Below, in pieces: positions 28,763 to 37,055 of a stretch of DNA of 64,000 nt (the stretch's first letter is position 1; the number at the start of each line of letters is the position of its first letter). Both the position numbers and the translations under genes were made by a program. Source of the DNA: Oceanobacillus senegalensis (GTDB lineage Bacteria; Bacillota; Bacilli; Bacillales; Amphibacillaceae). The DNA lies in assembly GCF_900176885.1 (NCBI RefSeq), contig NZ_LT839648.1:300516-364515 (forward strand). The letters are read 5' to 3'. The notes beneath the pieces were generated by a model that ran no database searches, was not told the origin of the DNA, and saw only the letters and a program-made list of their open reading frames with translations.

Positions 28763-30067
28763 ATGAAGAAGGTTTCTTATTTAGTCATGTTTACCGCAAT
28801 GATATTATTACTCGCAGCTTGTAATAATAGTGATGCTGCTAGTTCAGATGGAGACTCCCAATCAGGAACAGATGGCGATGGTCCGATTGAAATTACATAT
28901 TGGTATGCATGGGGAGATAAGATTGGAGAAAACAATGAAAATCTAGTCAAACAATTTAATGAAATGCAAGATGAAATCCATGTAACGGCAGAATTCCAAG
29001 GTAGCTATGATGAACTACACTCGAAGACACAAGCAGCGTTTGCGGCTGGCAATGCTCCAGAAGTAACGCAAAATGAAATTTCTTCGATTGAAACCTTTGC
29101 AAAAGCTGGTATGACGCAAGATTTAACAAAATTTGTGGAAGAAGATGAGGAAGAAATTAATATGGATGATTTTAACCCTGGTTTAATGGGGAACTCTTAT
29201 GTCGATGACAAGCTTTATGGCCTTCCTTATTTAAGAAGTACACCGATTGTTTATATTAACAAGACCATGTTTGATGAAAAAGGAATTGATCCGGCATCCA
29301 TTCAAACGTGGGAAGATTTTAAAGCTGCTGCTAAAGAATTAACAGACGGCGAACATGTTGGAATTTCAATGCCGGTTAATATTTGGTTCTATGAAGCATT
29401 TGTTGCGCAAGCAGGTGGGGAAATGATCGATGAAAATGGAGAGATTGCCTTTAATGGTGAAGGTGGAGTAGAAGCCCTAAATCTTTGGAAGGAAATGGTA
29501 ATGGATGGAACGATGCGTGTGCCTGGTGGAGAGCCAGAACAAGCTGGTGACATGGCAAGACAGGATTTTGCAACAGGTCGTGCGGGAATGTATTTCTCTT
29601 CTACAGCTGATTTAACATTAATGATGCAATTAGCAGAGGAAAATGGCTATGAATTAGAAACCATCATGTTCCCGGAAAATGAAAAACGTAGTGTTCCAAC
29701 GGGTGGAGCGAATTTAGTCATGACTGCTGGATTAGATGAAGAGAAACAACAGGCTGCATGGGAGTTTATTAAATTCATGACAGCTCCAGAACAGACTGCT
29801 TATGCAAGCTCGTACACTGGATATTTACCAAGCAGACTTTCTGCAGTGGAGTCAGACACCATGCAAGAACTTTACGAAGAGAAGCCACAATTTAAAGTAG
29901 CAGTCGACCAATTGCAATATGGGAATGCTCGTCCAATGATTGAAGGATATCCGGAAGTACAAAAAATCCTTATCGAGGAAATCCAACGTTTAATGCTTGA
30001 TACAAGCTTGGATGCGAAAGATGTGTTAGATCAAGCAGCAGAACGTTCAGCAAGTGTGCTGCAATAA
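28763..30067 (+). CDS. UgpB-like sugar/glycerol-3-phosphate binding lipoprotein
   Basis: A 434-residue lipoprotein: signal peptide with lipobox LLAAC, an acidic Ser/Asp-rich linker, then a family 1 solute-binding fold. UgpB-like stretches are EITYWYAWG, GNAPEVTQNEISSIETFAKAG, RSTPIVYINKTMFDEKG, PTGGANLVM and the end region with YTGYLPSRLS and EVQKILIEEIQRLM. GGGGGAATG precedes the start. The ATPase, two permeases and a GpdQ-like phosphodiesterase nearby, plus the GlpP-type leader, favour glycerol-3-phosphate or its diesters. Other sugars of the same family remain possible. Confidence 0.85.
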   Translation: MKKVSYLVMFTAMILLLAACNNSDAASSDGDSQSGTDGDGPIEITYWYAWGDKIGENNENLVKQFNEMQDEIHVTAEFQGSYDELHSKTQAAFAAGNAPEVTQNEISSIETFAKAGMTQDLTKFVEEDEEEINMDDFNPGLMGNSYVDDKLYGLPYLRSTPIVYINKTMFDEKGIDPASIQTWEDFKAAAKELTDGEHVGISMPVNIWFYEAFVAQAGGEMIDENGEIAFNGEGGVEALNLWKEMVMDGTMRVPGGEPEQAGDMARQDFATGRAGMYFSSTADLTLMMQLAEENGYELETIMFPENEKRSVPTGGANLVMTAGLDEEKQQAAWEFIKFMTAPEQTAYASSYTGYLPSRLSAVESDTMQELYEEKPQFKVAVDQLQYGNARPMIEGYPEVQKILIEEIQRLMLDTSLDAKDVLDQAAERSASVLQ

Positions 30068-30141
30068 AGGGCAACCTAATCAAAGGGGATTTTTACCAGC
30101 ACGGATTAGTTGTTGAATGAATCAGCTTAAGGCATTCCGTT

Positions 30142-30227
30142 ATCCCCCATTAAAGTGGGGATCATCCGAACGGGTAGTTTAAAAAATTCACCACATAGGA
30201 ACGTGGCACGTCCGTCATGTTCCTATG
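30142..30227 (+). promoter_or_regulatory. two stem-loops between ugpB and ugpC
   Basis: ATCCCC...GGGGAT (30142-30162), nested inside CCGTT...AACGGG, and CATAGGAAC (30194-30202) with GTTCCTATG (30219-30227) fold in the 188-nt gap. Neither has a long T-tract. They probably stabilise the abundant binding-protein mRNA or partly attenuate the transporter genes. Confidence 0.5.
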
Positions 30228-30255
30228 AATCTATTTTACGGTAAGGGGTTATATC

Positions 30256-31347
30256 ATGGCTAAAATCCAATTGAAAAATGTATCAAAAGCGTATGGGAAT
30301 AATAAAAAAGTGATTGATAACATGAATCTGGACATTCAAGATGGATCATTTACTGTTTTAGTCGGTCCGTCTGGTTGTGGTAAATCAACGACACTTCGAA
30401 TGATTGCTGGTTTGGAGGAGGTTACTTCTGGGGAGATTTGGATTGGAGATCAGCTAGTGAATGAGGTGGCCCCTGGAAAAAGAGGCATTTCCATGGTTTT
30501 CCAAAACTATGCACTATATCCAACCATGACAGTAAGGGGCAATATTGAATTTGGCTTAGCAAATATGAAAATACCGAAAGCGAAGCGCAAGAAAATGGTA
30601 GAGGAAATCGCGGAGATTGTGGATCTTACCGAGTATTTGGATAAAAGACCGCAAAATTTATCTGGTGGACAGCGTCAGCGTGTGGCATTAGCACGCGCCA
30701 TGGTGAAAAAGCCAAAAGTGTTTATTTTTGATGAGCCATTATCGAATTTAGATGCGAAATTACGGGCACAAATGCGGACAGAGTTAATTCAGCTGCATAA
30801 ACGTTTAGGGACCACTTTCATCTATGTGACCCATGATCAAGTAGAAGCCATGTCGATGGGGGATGAAATTGTTATTTTAGATAAAGGTCATATTATGCAA
30901 CAGGCCGCACCAATGGAAATATATCATCATCCGGCGAACCAGTTTGTGGCGAAATTTATCGGTACACCAGCCATGAACGTTCTACCCATTTCCATGTTAG
31001 AAAGAAAAATTGGTAAGATAACCGATGAGCGCATTTTCCATGTTGGGTTTAGGCCTGAGCATGCAAATATTCAAACCACGTATCAAATGAATGCTGGATT
31101 ATATCTTCCATGTAATATAGTGACGATGGAAACACTTGGTTCGGAAACATTATATTTAGTGAATAGTGATGCAGGAACATTTCATGTGAAAAGTTTCCAT
31201 AACCCATTAATAGGTACTGAAAAAGTTCATGTCACCATACCGTTCGAAAAATTATATTTCTTTGACAGTGAAGGGAATCGGGTTTGTACAGATGGGCTTC
31301 CCTTTGAAAATCTAGACGTAACGGTTAAAGAAGAGGTGCTCGTATGA
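30256..31347 (+). CDS. ABC import ATPase, UgpC/MsmX type
   Basis: A 363-residue ATPase: Walker A GPSGCGKST (37-45), MVFQNYALYPTMTV, signature LSGGQRQR (135 onward), Walker B VFIFDEP, and a C-terminal TOBE regulatory domain with VGFRPEH. It powers the importer encoded around it. TAAGGGG precedes the start. Its end overlaps the UgpA-like permease by 4 nt. Confidence 0.9.
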   Translation: MAKIQLKNVSKAYGNNKKVIDNMNLDIQDGSFTVLVGPSGCGKSTTLRMIAGLEEVTSGEIWIGDQLVNEVAPGKRGISMVFQNYALYPTMTVRGNIEFGLANMKIPKAKRKKMVEEIAEIVDLTEYLDKRPQNLSGGQRQRVALARAMVKKPKVFIFDEPLSNLDAKLRAQMRTELIQLHKRLGTTFIYVTHDQVEAMSMGDEIVILDKGHIMQQAAPMEIYHHPANQFVAKFIGTPAMNVLPISMLERKIGKITDERIFHVGFRPEHANIQTTYQMNAGLYLPCNIVTMETLGSETLYLVNSDAGTFHVKSFHNPLIGTEKVHVTIPFEKLYFFDSEGNRVCTDGLPFENLDVTVKEEVLV

Positions 31348-32279
31348 ATGTAGCGGAGTCGAGTTATAAAGAGGAAGCATCGGTTGAGAGAAAAACAAGG
31401 CCTGCTTCTGTAAAGCTAGCAAAATGGCGCCCATATCTACTTATTGCGCCCTCTATCCTTGTTTTTCTCGTATTTTTTATTCAACCTATTTTTTACATGA
31501 TTTATTTAAGCTTTCATGAGTGGAACTTCATTAGTCCAGATAAAACATTTGTCGGTCTGGGGAATTTTACAGCATTGTTATCTAATCCAATGTTTTTGCA
31601 AGTGATTCGAAATACATTGGCGTATACCTTCTTTACGGTGTTATTTTCGATTAGTATTGCGCTCCTTATGTCTGTGTGGTTGAACAGACAAGGGTGGATG
31701 TATAGTCTTGTTCAAGGAGCGGTTTTCAGTCCACATATTATTTCACTCGTATCGATTGCGATGCTGTGGATGTGGATTATGGATGCGGACTATGGTTTAT
31801 TAAACTGGGCATTGAGCTTGGTTGGTATAAATAAAGTTCCATGGCTTACGGATCCAAATACAGCGCTAGCGTCACTCATAATGATTGCGGTTTGGAAAAA
31901 TATTGGATACTATACGTTGATCATTATCGCGGGATTACAAAGTATTCCAAAACATTTGTATGAAGCGGCTGCATTGGACCAAACTCCTGGCTGGCGTCGA
32001 TTTACAAAAATCACCTTTCCAATGTTATCGCCAAGTTTATTTTTCTTAACAATTATCGGGATTTTGGATTCGATCAAGGTGTTTGAAACGATTAGCATCA
32101 TTACAAAGGGGGGGCCACTCAATTCCACGAACACCCTTGTGTACTACATATATGAAAATGGGTTTATCTTCTTTAAAATCGGCTATGCTTCTGCGGCTGG
32201 TGTGATTTTATTGATTATTCTAAGTATCTTAACATTGGTTTATTTTAAAGTTCTAAGTAAAAGAGTTCATTATCAATAG
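31344..32279 (+). CDS. ABC sugar/G3P permease, UgpA type
   Basis: A 311-residue permease with six helices and the EAA loop YEAAALDQTPGWRRFTKITF contacting the ATPase. The N-terminus has a cytoplasmic extension of about 30 residues. It forms the channel with the UgpE-like protein. Its ATG overlaps the upstream stop (ATGA). Confidence 0.9.
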   Translation: MNVAESSYKEEASVERKTRPASVKLAKWRPYLLIAPSILVFLVFFIQPIFYMIYLSFHEWNFISPDKTFVGLGNFTALLSNPMFLQVIRNTLAYTFFTVLFSISIALLMSVWLNRQGWMYSLVQGAVFSPHIISLVSIAMLWMWIMDADYGLLNWALSLVGINKVPWLTDPNTALASLIMIAVWKNIGYYTLIIIAGLQSIPKHLYEAAALDQTPGWRRFTKITFPMLSPSLFFLTIIGILDSIKVFETISIITKGGPLNSTNTLVYYIYENGFIFFKIGYASAAGVILLIILSILTLVYFKVLSKRVHYQ

Positions 32280-32294
32280 AAGGGAATGCGTGCC

Positions 32295-33119
32295 TTGAAA
32301 ACATCCTTACCTATTAAACTACTAAATGGAATCGGTTTGCTTATTGTAGTAGCTATTTTCGCCATGCCATTTATCTGGATGGTTTCTACGAGTTTAAAAA
32401 CGTTGGGAGAAACGATGATTTTCCCGCCAAAATGGATTCCGGATCAACTGATTTGGCAAAACTTTATTGACGCATGGAATTCCGGTCCATTTTTACGATA
32501 TTTCATCAATAGTATCATCGTATCGGTTGGAATTTTAATCTTCCAATTTATTACCGTCATTCCGGCTGCGTATGCTTTTGCAAGATATGAATTCCGCTTT
32601 AAAAATATCTTGTTTGGATTAGTCATGATGACGATGATGATTCCAGCTCAACTTATTTTCTTGCCAGTATTTTTAAATTTAAGTGACTGGGGAATTCTTG
32701 ATACGCTATGGGGATTAATTCTACCATTTGCGACAAGCGCATTTGGAATCTTCTTGTTACGACAAACCTTTAAACAGGTACCGGAAGAGTTATTAGAAGC
32801 GGCACGTTTGGATAATTCATCTGAATTTAAAATTATGATGAAAATCATGGTACCCATGGCTAAACCAACGCTAATTACATTAGGTCTATTCAATTTTATT
32901 ACACACTGGAATGATTACTTTTGGCCACTTGTTATGACAACAACCGAAAAAGCACGAACCCTTCCTGTGGGAATTGCACAATTACGACAGGTCGACGGCG
33001 GTGTCGCGTGGAATATTCTCATGGCCGGTAACGTTATTCTGGTTGTACCAATTTTGATTATCTTCTTCTTTGCACAACGTCATATCATACGAGCGTTTAC
33101 GTATACGGGGGTTAAGTAA
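32295..33119 (+). CDS. ABC sugar/G3P permease, UgpE type
   Basis: A 274-residue permease with six helices and EAA loop LLEAARLDNSSEFKIMMKI. An in-frame ATG at 32286 directly abuts AGAAGGGA; the TTG at 32295 has 9-nt spacing and is preferred. It completes a binding protein, ATPase, two-permease importer and is followed by a strong terminator. Confidence 0.88.
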   Translation: MKTSLPIKLLNGIGLLIVVAIFAMPFIWMVSTSLKTLGETMIFPPKWIPDQLIWQNFIDAWNSGPFLRYFINSIIVSVGILIFQFITVIPAAYAFARYEFRFKNILFGLVMMTMMIPAQLIFLPVFLNLSDWGILDTLWGLILPFATSAFGIFLLRQTFKQVPEELLEAARLDNSSEFKIMMKIMVPMAKPTLITLGLFNFITHWNDYFWPLVMTTTEKARTLPVGIAQLRQVDGGVAWNILMAGNVILVVPILIIFFFAQRHIIRAFTYTGVK

Positions 33120-33133
33120 CTACATATTTACGG

Positions 33134-33169
33134 GGAATGGGCTTCAGGAAGAGCTCATTCCTTTTTTTT
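33134..33169 (+). terminator. terminator of ugp-like operon
   Basis: GGAATGGGCTT and GAGCTCATTCC form a stem with G-U pairs, followed by nine T. Confidence 0.85.
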
Positions 33170-33190
33170 GATTGGGATATCTTGTTGTGG

Positions 33191-33264
33191 GTGGAGTGCT
33201 GATAAGATTAGTGGAGTGCTGATAAAAGTGTGGGAGTGCTGATAAAAACGCTAGATTGCTGATA
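33191..33264. repeat. short tandem repeat GTGGAGTGCTGATAA
   Basis: Three to four units of about 20-21 nt share (G)GGAGTGCTGATAA; the last unit is degenerate (AGATTGCTGATA). It sits between two convergent genes. A related two-unit version with AAAGCTGATAA occurs at 45793-45829. Confidence 0.65.
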
Positions 33265-33293
33265 TGTTTAAAGAGGTGTGGAATAACTTATCC

Positions 33294-33325
33294 AAATAAA
33301 ACAAGGCCCCTATAAAGAGCCTTGT
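33294..33325 (-). terminator. terminator of metallophosphoesterase gene
   Basis: ACAAGGC and GCCTTGT arms (33301-33307 and 33319-33325), read on the minus strand, are followed by TTTTATTT. Confidence 0.65.
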
Positions 33326-33331
33326 TCTATT

Positions 33332-34165
33332 TTAAACATATAAAACTTTCTTCACCACGTACTCCCGGTTTGGTGTGGTGCCAATGCCTTGTGGATTCAA
33401 TTGGAAATGATTAATGTTCGAACCGATGATTTGCGCAAGTCCACTTAGTTCTGGATTCCCTACATCAATGGATTGAATGAAGACGTCGTTTTCGCTGATA
33501 TCCAACACGCGGACACTTTGATCATCAAGTACAGCACCTGCTTGAACAAATGTCCAGTTATCCATGGTTTCAATGGAATCTCTGTGATTATGTCCATTTA
33601 CGTAAATACCGGTTCCTTTCTTTTTCCGTAAAATATCAAGAATGGGAACGTCGGGTACAATGGATAAGTATGGGTAGTTCGAATGAGTGGTTGTGTCGTA
33701 AACAGGATGATGGGCAAAGATAACGATAAGCTTGTCCTCACTTCGCAAAATTTCATGCTCCAACCAATCTAATTGTTCTTTACTTAAGTAACCACTATGG
33801 TCTTCGTGATTATGGTCTCGGGCAGTTTCTAAGGAGATAATGTGTACGTGATCATTTTCAATAGAAATATTTTGTTCCATGTTAGAAATGTTAATGACTT
33901 CTTCTCTTGGAATACCGTATAAATCATGATTGCCAAATGAGTGAATAAAAGGCTTATCGTATTTTGAAATGATTTCGTAGACCTCACGTAACTCGTCTTC
34001 TCTTCCAAAGTTGGTTAAATCACCAATGGAAACATAATAATCAGCCTTTATTTCAAAAAAGGATTGGAGGAATTTAGTATAAAATTCATCTCTAGCTTCT
34101 TTCACTTCTTCATCCTTACTAATCATGGACGGGTAATGCAAATCTCCAATAAAAGCAATCTTCAA
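33332..34165 (-). CDS. metallophosphoesterase, CpdA/GpdQ type
   Basis: A 277-residue calcineurin-like phosphodiesterase with the full two-metal set: IGDLHYP (D, H), SIGDLTNFG, SFGNHDLYG, FAHHPVYD and NGHNHRDS. Members cleave cyclic nucleotides or glycerophosphodiesters. An upstream ATG (34174) touches the GGAG site, while the TTG giving MKIAFIGDLHYP has 9-nt spacing and is chosen. It is convergent with the ugp-like importer; a GpdQ-type role releasing glycerol-3-phosphate would fit, but a CpdA role cannot be excluded. Confidence 0.85.
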   Translation of the reverse strand: MKIAFIGDLHYPSMISKDEEVKEARDEFYTKFLQSFFEIKADYYVSIGDLTNFGREDELREVYEIISKYDKPFIHSFGNHDLYGIPREEVINISNMEQNISIENDHVHIISLETARDHNHEDHSGYLSKEQLDWLEHEILRSEDKLIVIFAHHPVYDTTTHSNYPYLSIVPDVPILDILRKKKGTGIYVNGHNHRDSIETMDNWTFVQAGAVLDDQSVRVLDISENDVFIQSIDVGNPELSGLAQIIGSNINHFQLNPQGIGTTPNREYVVKKVLYV

Positions 34166-34353
34166 AACTATCATCTCCTTATTATTGTTACTTTTATCGT
34201 AACAAGTGAATGTTAACAGAAAATGGATAGAGTATTAAGATTGGCTAAATTTACTAATCTAAAAGAATCATTATTGTATGACATCATCCTGCTAGTCCAA
34301 TCCAATTATCATGGTGTACCAATATAGCCCGATGGTGAGAAAGGGAGAGTTCA

Positions 34354-34766
34354 ATGAACTTAAGATTGGAATTGTTTGTGGATTGTATAAAAAATTCGGT
34401 GGAGTTCTATTGTGATATTTTGGGATTTAAAGTACCAGATGAAATGAATGCAGATTTTATTTCTGTTAGAAAGAGAGATGTGGTGTAAGGTTTAGGAGAA
34501 TGAACAATCTAGCTGATGATTATCCACTTAAAGTTTCTGATGGTGCTCAGAAAGACGGCTTAGGTGTAGAAACTGTTTTAAAAGTTGACGAGGTCAAGGA
34601 TGTTTATCATCAGGTAATAGCAAAAGGGTATCTCATCTATTCGGTGTTGACCAAAAGGCCGTGGGGGATGATTGATTTTATAATCTTTGACCCGGATGGA
34701 TATTATATAAGAATTACATCTAAAGATTTACCTTATTTCTATAGGTATTTGCTAACGTTTGGATAA
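34354..34766 (+). pseudogene. VOC (glyoxalase/bleomycin resistance) family pseudogene
   Basis: The first part reads MNLRLELFVDCIKNSVEFY...LGFKVP...FISVRKRDVV and hits TAA at 34486-34488. The family continues with GLGE, which follows in the same frame, then a one-base loss near 34500 shifts the frame to MNNLADDYPLKVSDG...PWGMIDFIIFDPDGYYIRI. Joined, the parts give one VOC domain. GGGAGAG precedes the ATG. A nonsense change plus a frameshift make it a dead gene. Confidence 0.8.
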
Positions 34767-34782
34767 AGTCACCTATAAATAC

Positions 34783-34812
34783 TTTAGTTTACCTTAACTT
34801 GGACTATATAAT
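34783..34812 (+). promoter_or_regulatory. promoter of the lone 5S rRNA gene
   Basis: A perfect -10 box TATAAT (34807-34812) ends 9 nt before the 5S 5' end, with a weak TTTAGT 18 nt upstream as -35. Transcription would start at or just before the mature RNA. Confidence 0.5.
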
Positions 34813-34821
34813 GAAGAATAT

Positions 34822-34939
34822 TGTCTGGTAGCGATGGCGAAGAGGTCATACCTGTTCCCATGTCGAACACAGTAGTTAAGCTCTCAAGCGCCGATGGTAG
34901 TTGGGGTTATCCCCCCGCGAGAGTAGGACGCCGCCAGGA
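34822..34939 (+). rRNA. 5S ribosomal RNA, stand-alone copy
   Basis: A complete 5S rRNA with the CGAACACAGTAGTTAAGCTC and GAGAGTAGGACG blocks. No 23S or tRNA adjoins it. It differs from the 5S at 2935-3052 at several positions, and the terminal helix shows covariation: CTAG/CTAG there, CTGG/CCAG here. This argues for a maintained, functional copy. A small ORF across it is spurious. Confidence 0.92.
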
Positions 34940-34948
34940 AAAACTAAT

Positions 34949-34981
34949 AAAAGACCTAAGATATAATTCTAAGGTCTTTTA
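34949..34981 (+). terminator. terminator of the lone 5S gene
   Basis: AAAAGACCT (34949-34957) and AGGTCTTTT (34972-34980) flank an AT-rich loop right after the 5S gene. Confidence 0.7.
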
Positions 34982-35166
34982 TTGTATGATTTATAATGGT
35001 TATTAATGGGAATGTAATTTAGATGGTACAAGGCACGAGATTTAAACGCTATCTGCATCAATTTTGTATCTCTACTTTAATTTTGACAACATATAGTTTC
35101 TACTCACTTATGATACATATATTCTGATTTACTATAACAACATAAAACGTTTTAGCCTAGCTAAGT

Positions 35167-36450
35167 TCAAGGTGATAGTAATTTTGGAATCCCCGTGGAT
35201 AATGGTGGAAAATAAATAACAATCAATAACGCTATAATCATGCTTATCAAGATTGGAATCATCGCCTTCGTAATCGCTTCGAACGAAACTTTCCCAACAG
35301 TTGAGGCAACAAACAGATTGACACCTAATGGTGGGGTTACAAAACCAATAGCTAAATTCATGACAAGGATAACTCCAAAATGAATGGGATCAATACCAAT
35401 ATTAGTAACTACTGGAAGTAAAATCGGTGTTAAAATAACGATGGCCGAAATCGTATCAATGAACATTCCTACAATTAGTAGGAACAAGTTAATAATCAAG
35501 ATGATTACAATTGGGCTATCTGAAACACTAACAATAAAGTTAGCTATAATGCTTGGAATTCTTTCCTTTGTCATTAAAAAAGCAAAGGAGATAGAAAATC
35601 CAATGATGATAACTGTTGCTGCATTAGTAAGTGCCGCTGATGCGAAACTTCTATAAACGGACTTCCAGCTCAATTCCTTGTAAACAAACAACCCAATAAT
35701 GAGTGCGTAGACTGATGCAACAGAGGCGGACTCTGTCGGGGAGAATAATCCTGCATATATTCCTCCTAAAATAATTATTGGGACGAGTAAGGCCAATTTT
35801 GCTTCATTTAATGCTTTTAACACATCTTTAAACGTTGGTATTTCCCCTGTTCCTTCATATCCATTTTTCTTTGCTGTAAAATAAGAGGAAATCATTAAGG
35901 TGATTCCAATAATAATACCTGGGATAATTCCTGCTAAGAACATGGACCCAATGGAAACGGTTGCTACCACTCCATACATAACAAAAGGAATACTTGGTGG
36001 AATTAATACCCCGATAGATCCAGCAGAAGCAGTAATCGCAGCTGCGAATCCACTATTATATTTATTCTCTTTCATGGACGGAATCATAAACGAACCAATT
36101 GCTGCAACTGTTGCTGGACCAGAGCCAGAAATAGCGGCAAAAAACATACTAGCTAACACCGTTACCATCGCTAACCCACCAGTTATAAATCCTATTAATA
36201 CGGTCGCCAGATTTAGTAACCTTCTTGAGATCCCCCCATGACTCATTAAAACACCTGCTAAAATAAAAAAAGGAATCGCCATCAATGGAAAACTGTCAAG
36301 AGAAGTGAATGCCTTTTGAATGATAACACTTGGTGATGAGTCGGTTGCAAAAACCATTGTTATTAATGAAGCTAGTCCAAGTGAAAGAGCGATTGGTACG
36401 CCAATAAACATGAGGATAAAAAAGGCTCCGAATAAAATTCCTACTGTCAT
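35167..36450 (-). CDS. dctM: TRAP transporter large permease DctM
   Basis: A 427-residue membrane protein with about 12-13 helices and the DctM N-terminus FFILMFIGVPIALSLGLASL; GSGPATVAAIGSFMIPSM and NLAIGFVTPPLGVNLFVAS are typical conserved segments. It is the sodium-driven subunit of a TRAP importer. Its ATG overlaps the dctQ stop by 4 nt. It is the last gene of a four-gene operon with an M20 hydrolase. Confidence 0.93.
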   Translation of the reverse strand: MTVGILFGAFFILMFIGVPIALSLGLASLITMVFATDSSPSVIIQKAFTSLDSFPLMAIPFFILAGVLMSHGGISRRLLNLATVLIGFITGGLAMVTVLASMFFAAISGSGPATVAAIGSFMIPSMKENKYNSGFAAAITASAGSIGVLIPPSIPFVMYGVVATVSIGSMFLAGIIPGIIIGITLMISSYFTAKKNGYEGTGEIPTFKDVLKALNEAKLALLVPIIILGGIYAGLFSPTESASVASVYALIIGLFVYKELSWKSVYRSFASAALTNAATVIIIGFSISFAFLMTKERIPSIIANFIVSVSDSPIVIILIINLFLLIVGMFIDTISAIVILTPILLPVVTNIGIDPIHFGVILVMNLAIGFVTPPLGVNLFVASTVGKVSFEAITKAMIPILISMIIALLIVIYFPPLSTGIPKLLSP

Positions 36451-36947
36451 TTAATATCCCCCGTTCCGTAAAAATCCTCTTTCCTAGTAAATAAAAAATA
36501 TAATTGTTGAAACAGTCGAATAACCATTAATGTTCCTCCAATTGGAATCGACAAATAAGGTATCCACATGGGTATAGGAAGAGATGGGCTAGTTTGACCA
36601 CTTACTAAAATATCCATCACGTACTTGCTACCTTCTATTGCTAAAAACGCAGCAAAAACAAACCAACACATGATAGCTAGAAAATGTAATAGCTTTTGCA
36701 CAAATGGAGGAAATATTTTAATAAATACATCGACACGAATATGAGCTTGTAATCGAATGGCCAAGCTTGCACCTATCCATATTTGCCATACATGTAGGTA
36801 CTGAGCAAGTTCAGCTCCCCAACTGAATGCTGTTCCAAAGAAATATCTAGAAGTAGATTGAACAAATATGATTAGAACCATTACCGCCATGGTCAAAACC
36901 AGAATGGATTCTTCAATTCGCTTATCTAATAAGTCTTTGACATTCAT
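36447..36947 (-). CDS. dctQ: TRAP transporter small permease DctQ
   Basis: A 166-residue, four-helix protein with the DctQ pattern RYFFGTAFSWGAELAQYLHVWQIW split over helix 2 (conserved W-x-E-E/A-L region) and HIRVDVF. It pairs with DctM. The start follows GTGAGGAG. Confidence 0.9.
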   Translation of the reverse strand: MNVKDLLDKRIEESILVLTMAVMVLIIFVQSTSRYFFGTAFSWGAELAQYLHVWQIWIGASLAIRLQAHIRVDVFIKIFPPFVQKLLHFLAIMCWFVFAAFLAIEGSKYVMDILVSGQTSPSLPIPMWIPYLSIPIGGTLMVIRLFQQLYFLFTRKEDFYGTGDIK

Positions 36948-37055
36948 ATTTTGTTCTCCTCACTTATTAAAAAAATAGGTTTGATTGAATAAAGGTATAC
37001 GAAACTAGTTATCCAACCAAACCAATTGTGTAAGAAACGTGTTAACGGTATACCA

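Noticed and set aside
33191-33264. CRISPR-like array
   Set aside because: Units are about 20 nt with no unique spacers and no cas genes nearby; it is a short tandem repeat.
34821-35006. 61-codon ORF over the lone 5S gene
   Set aside because: It lies on the 5S rRNA and its terminator; no RBS.
35148-35162. ATAAAACGTTTTAG as a cre site for the TRAP operon
   Set aside because: It lies downstream of the last gene of the operon and lacks the TG start and C position of the consensus.
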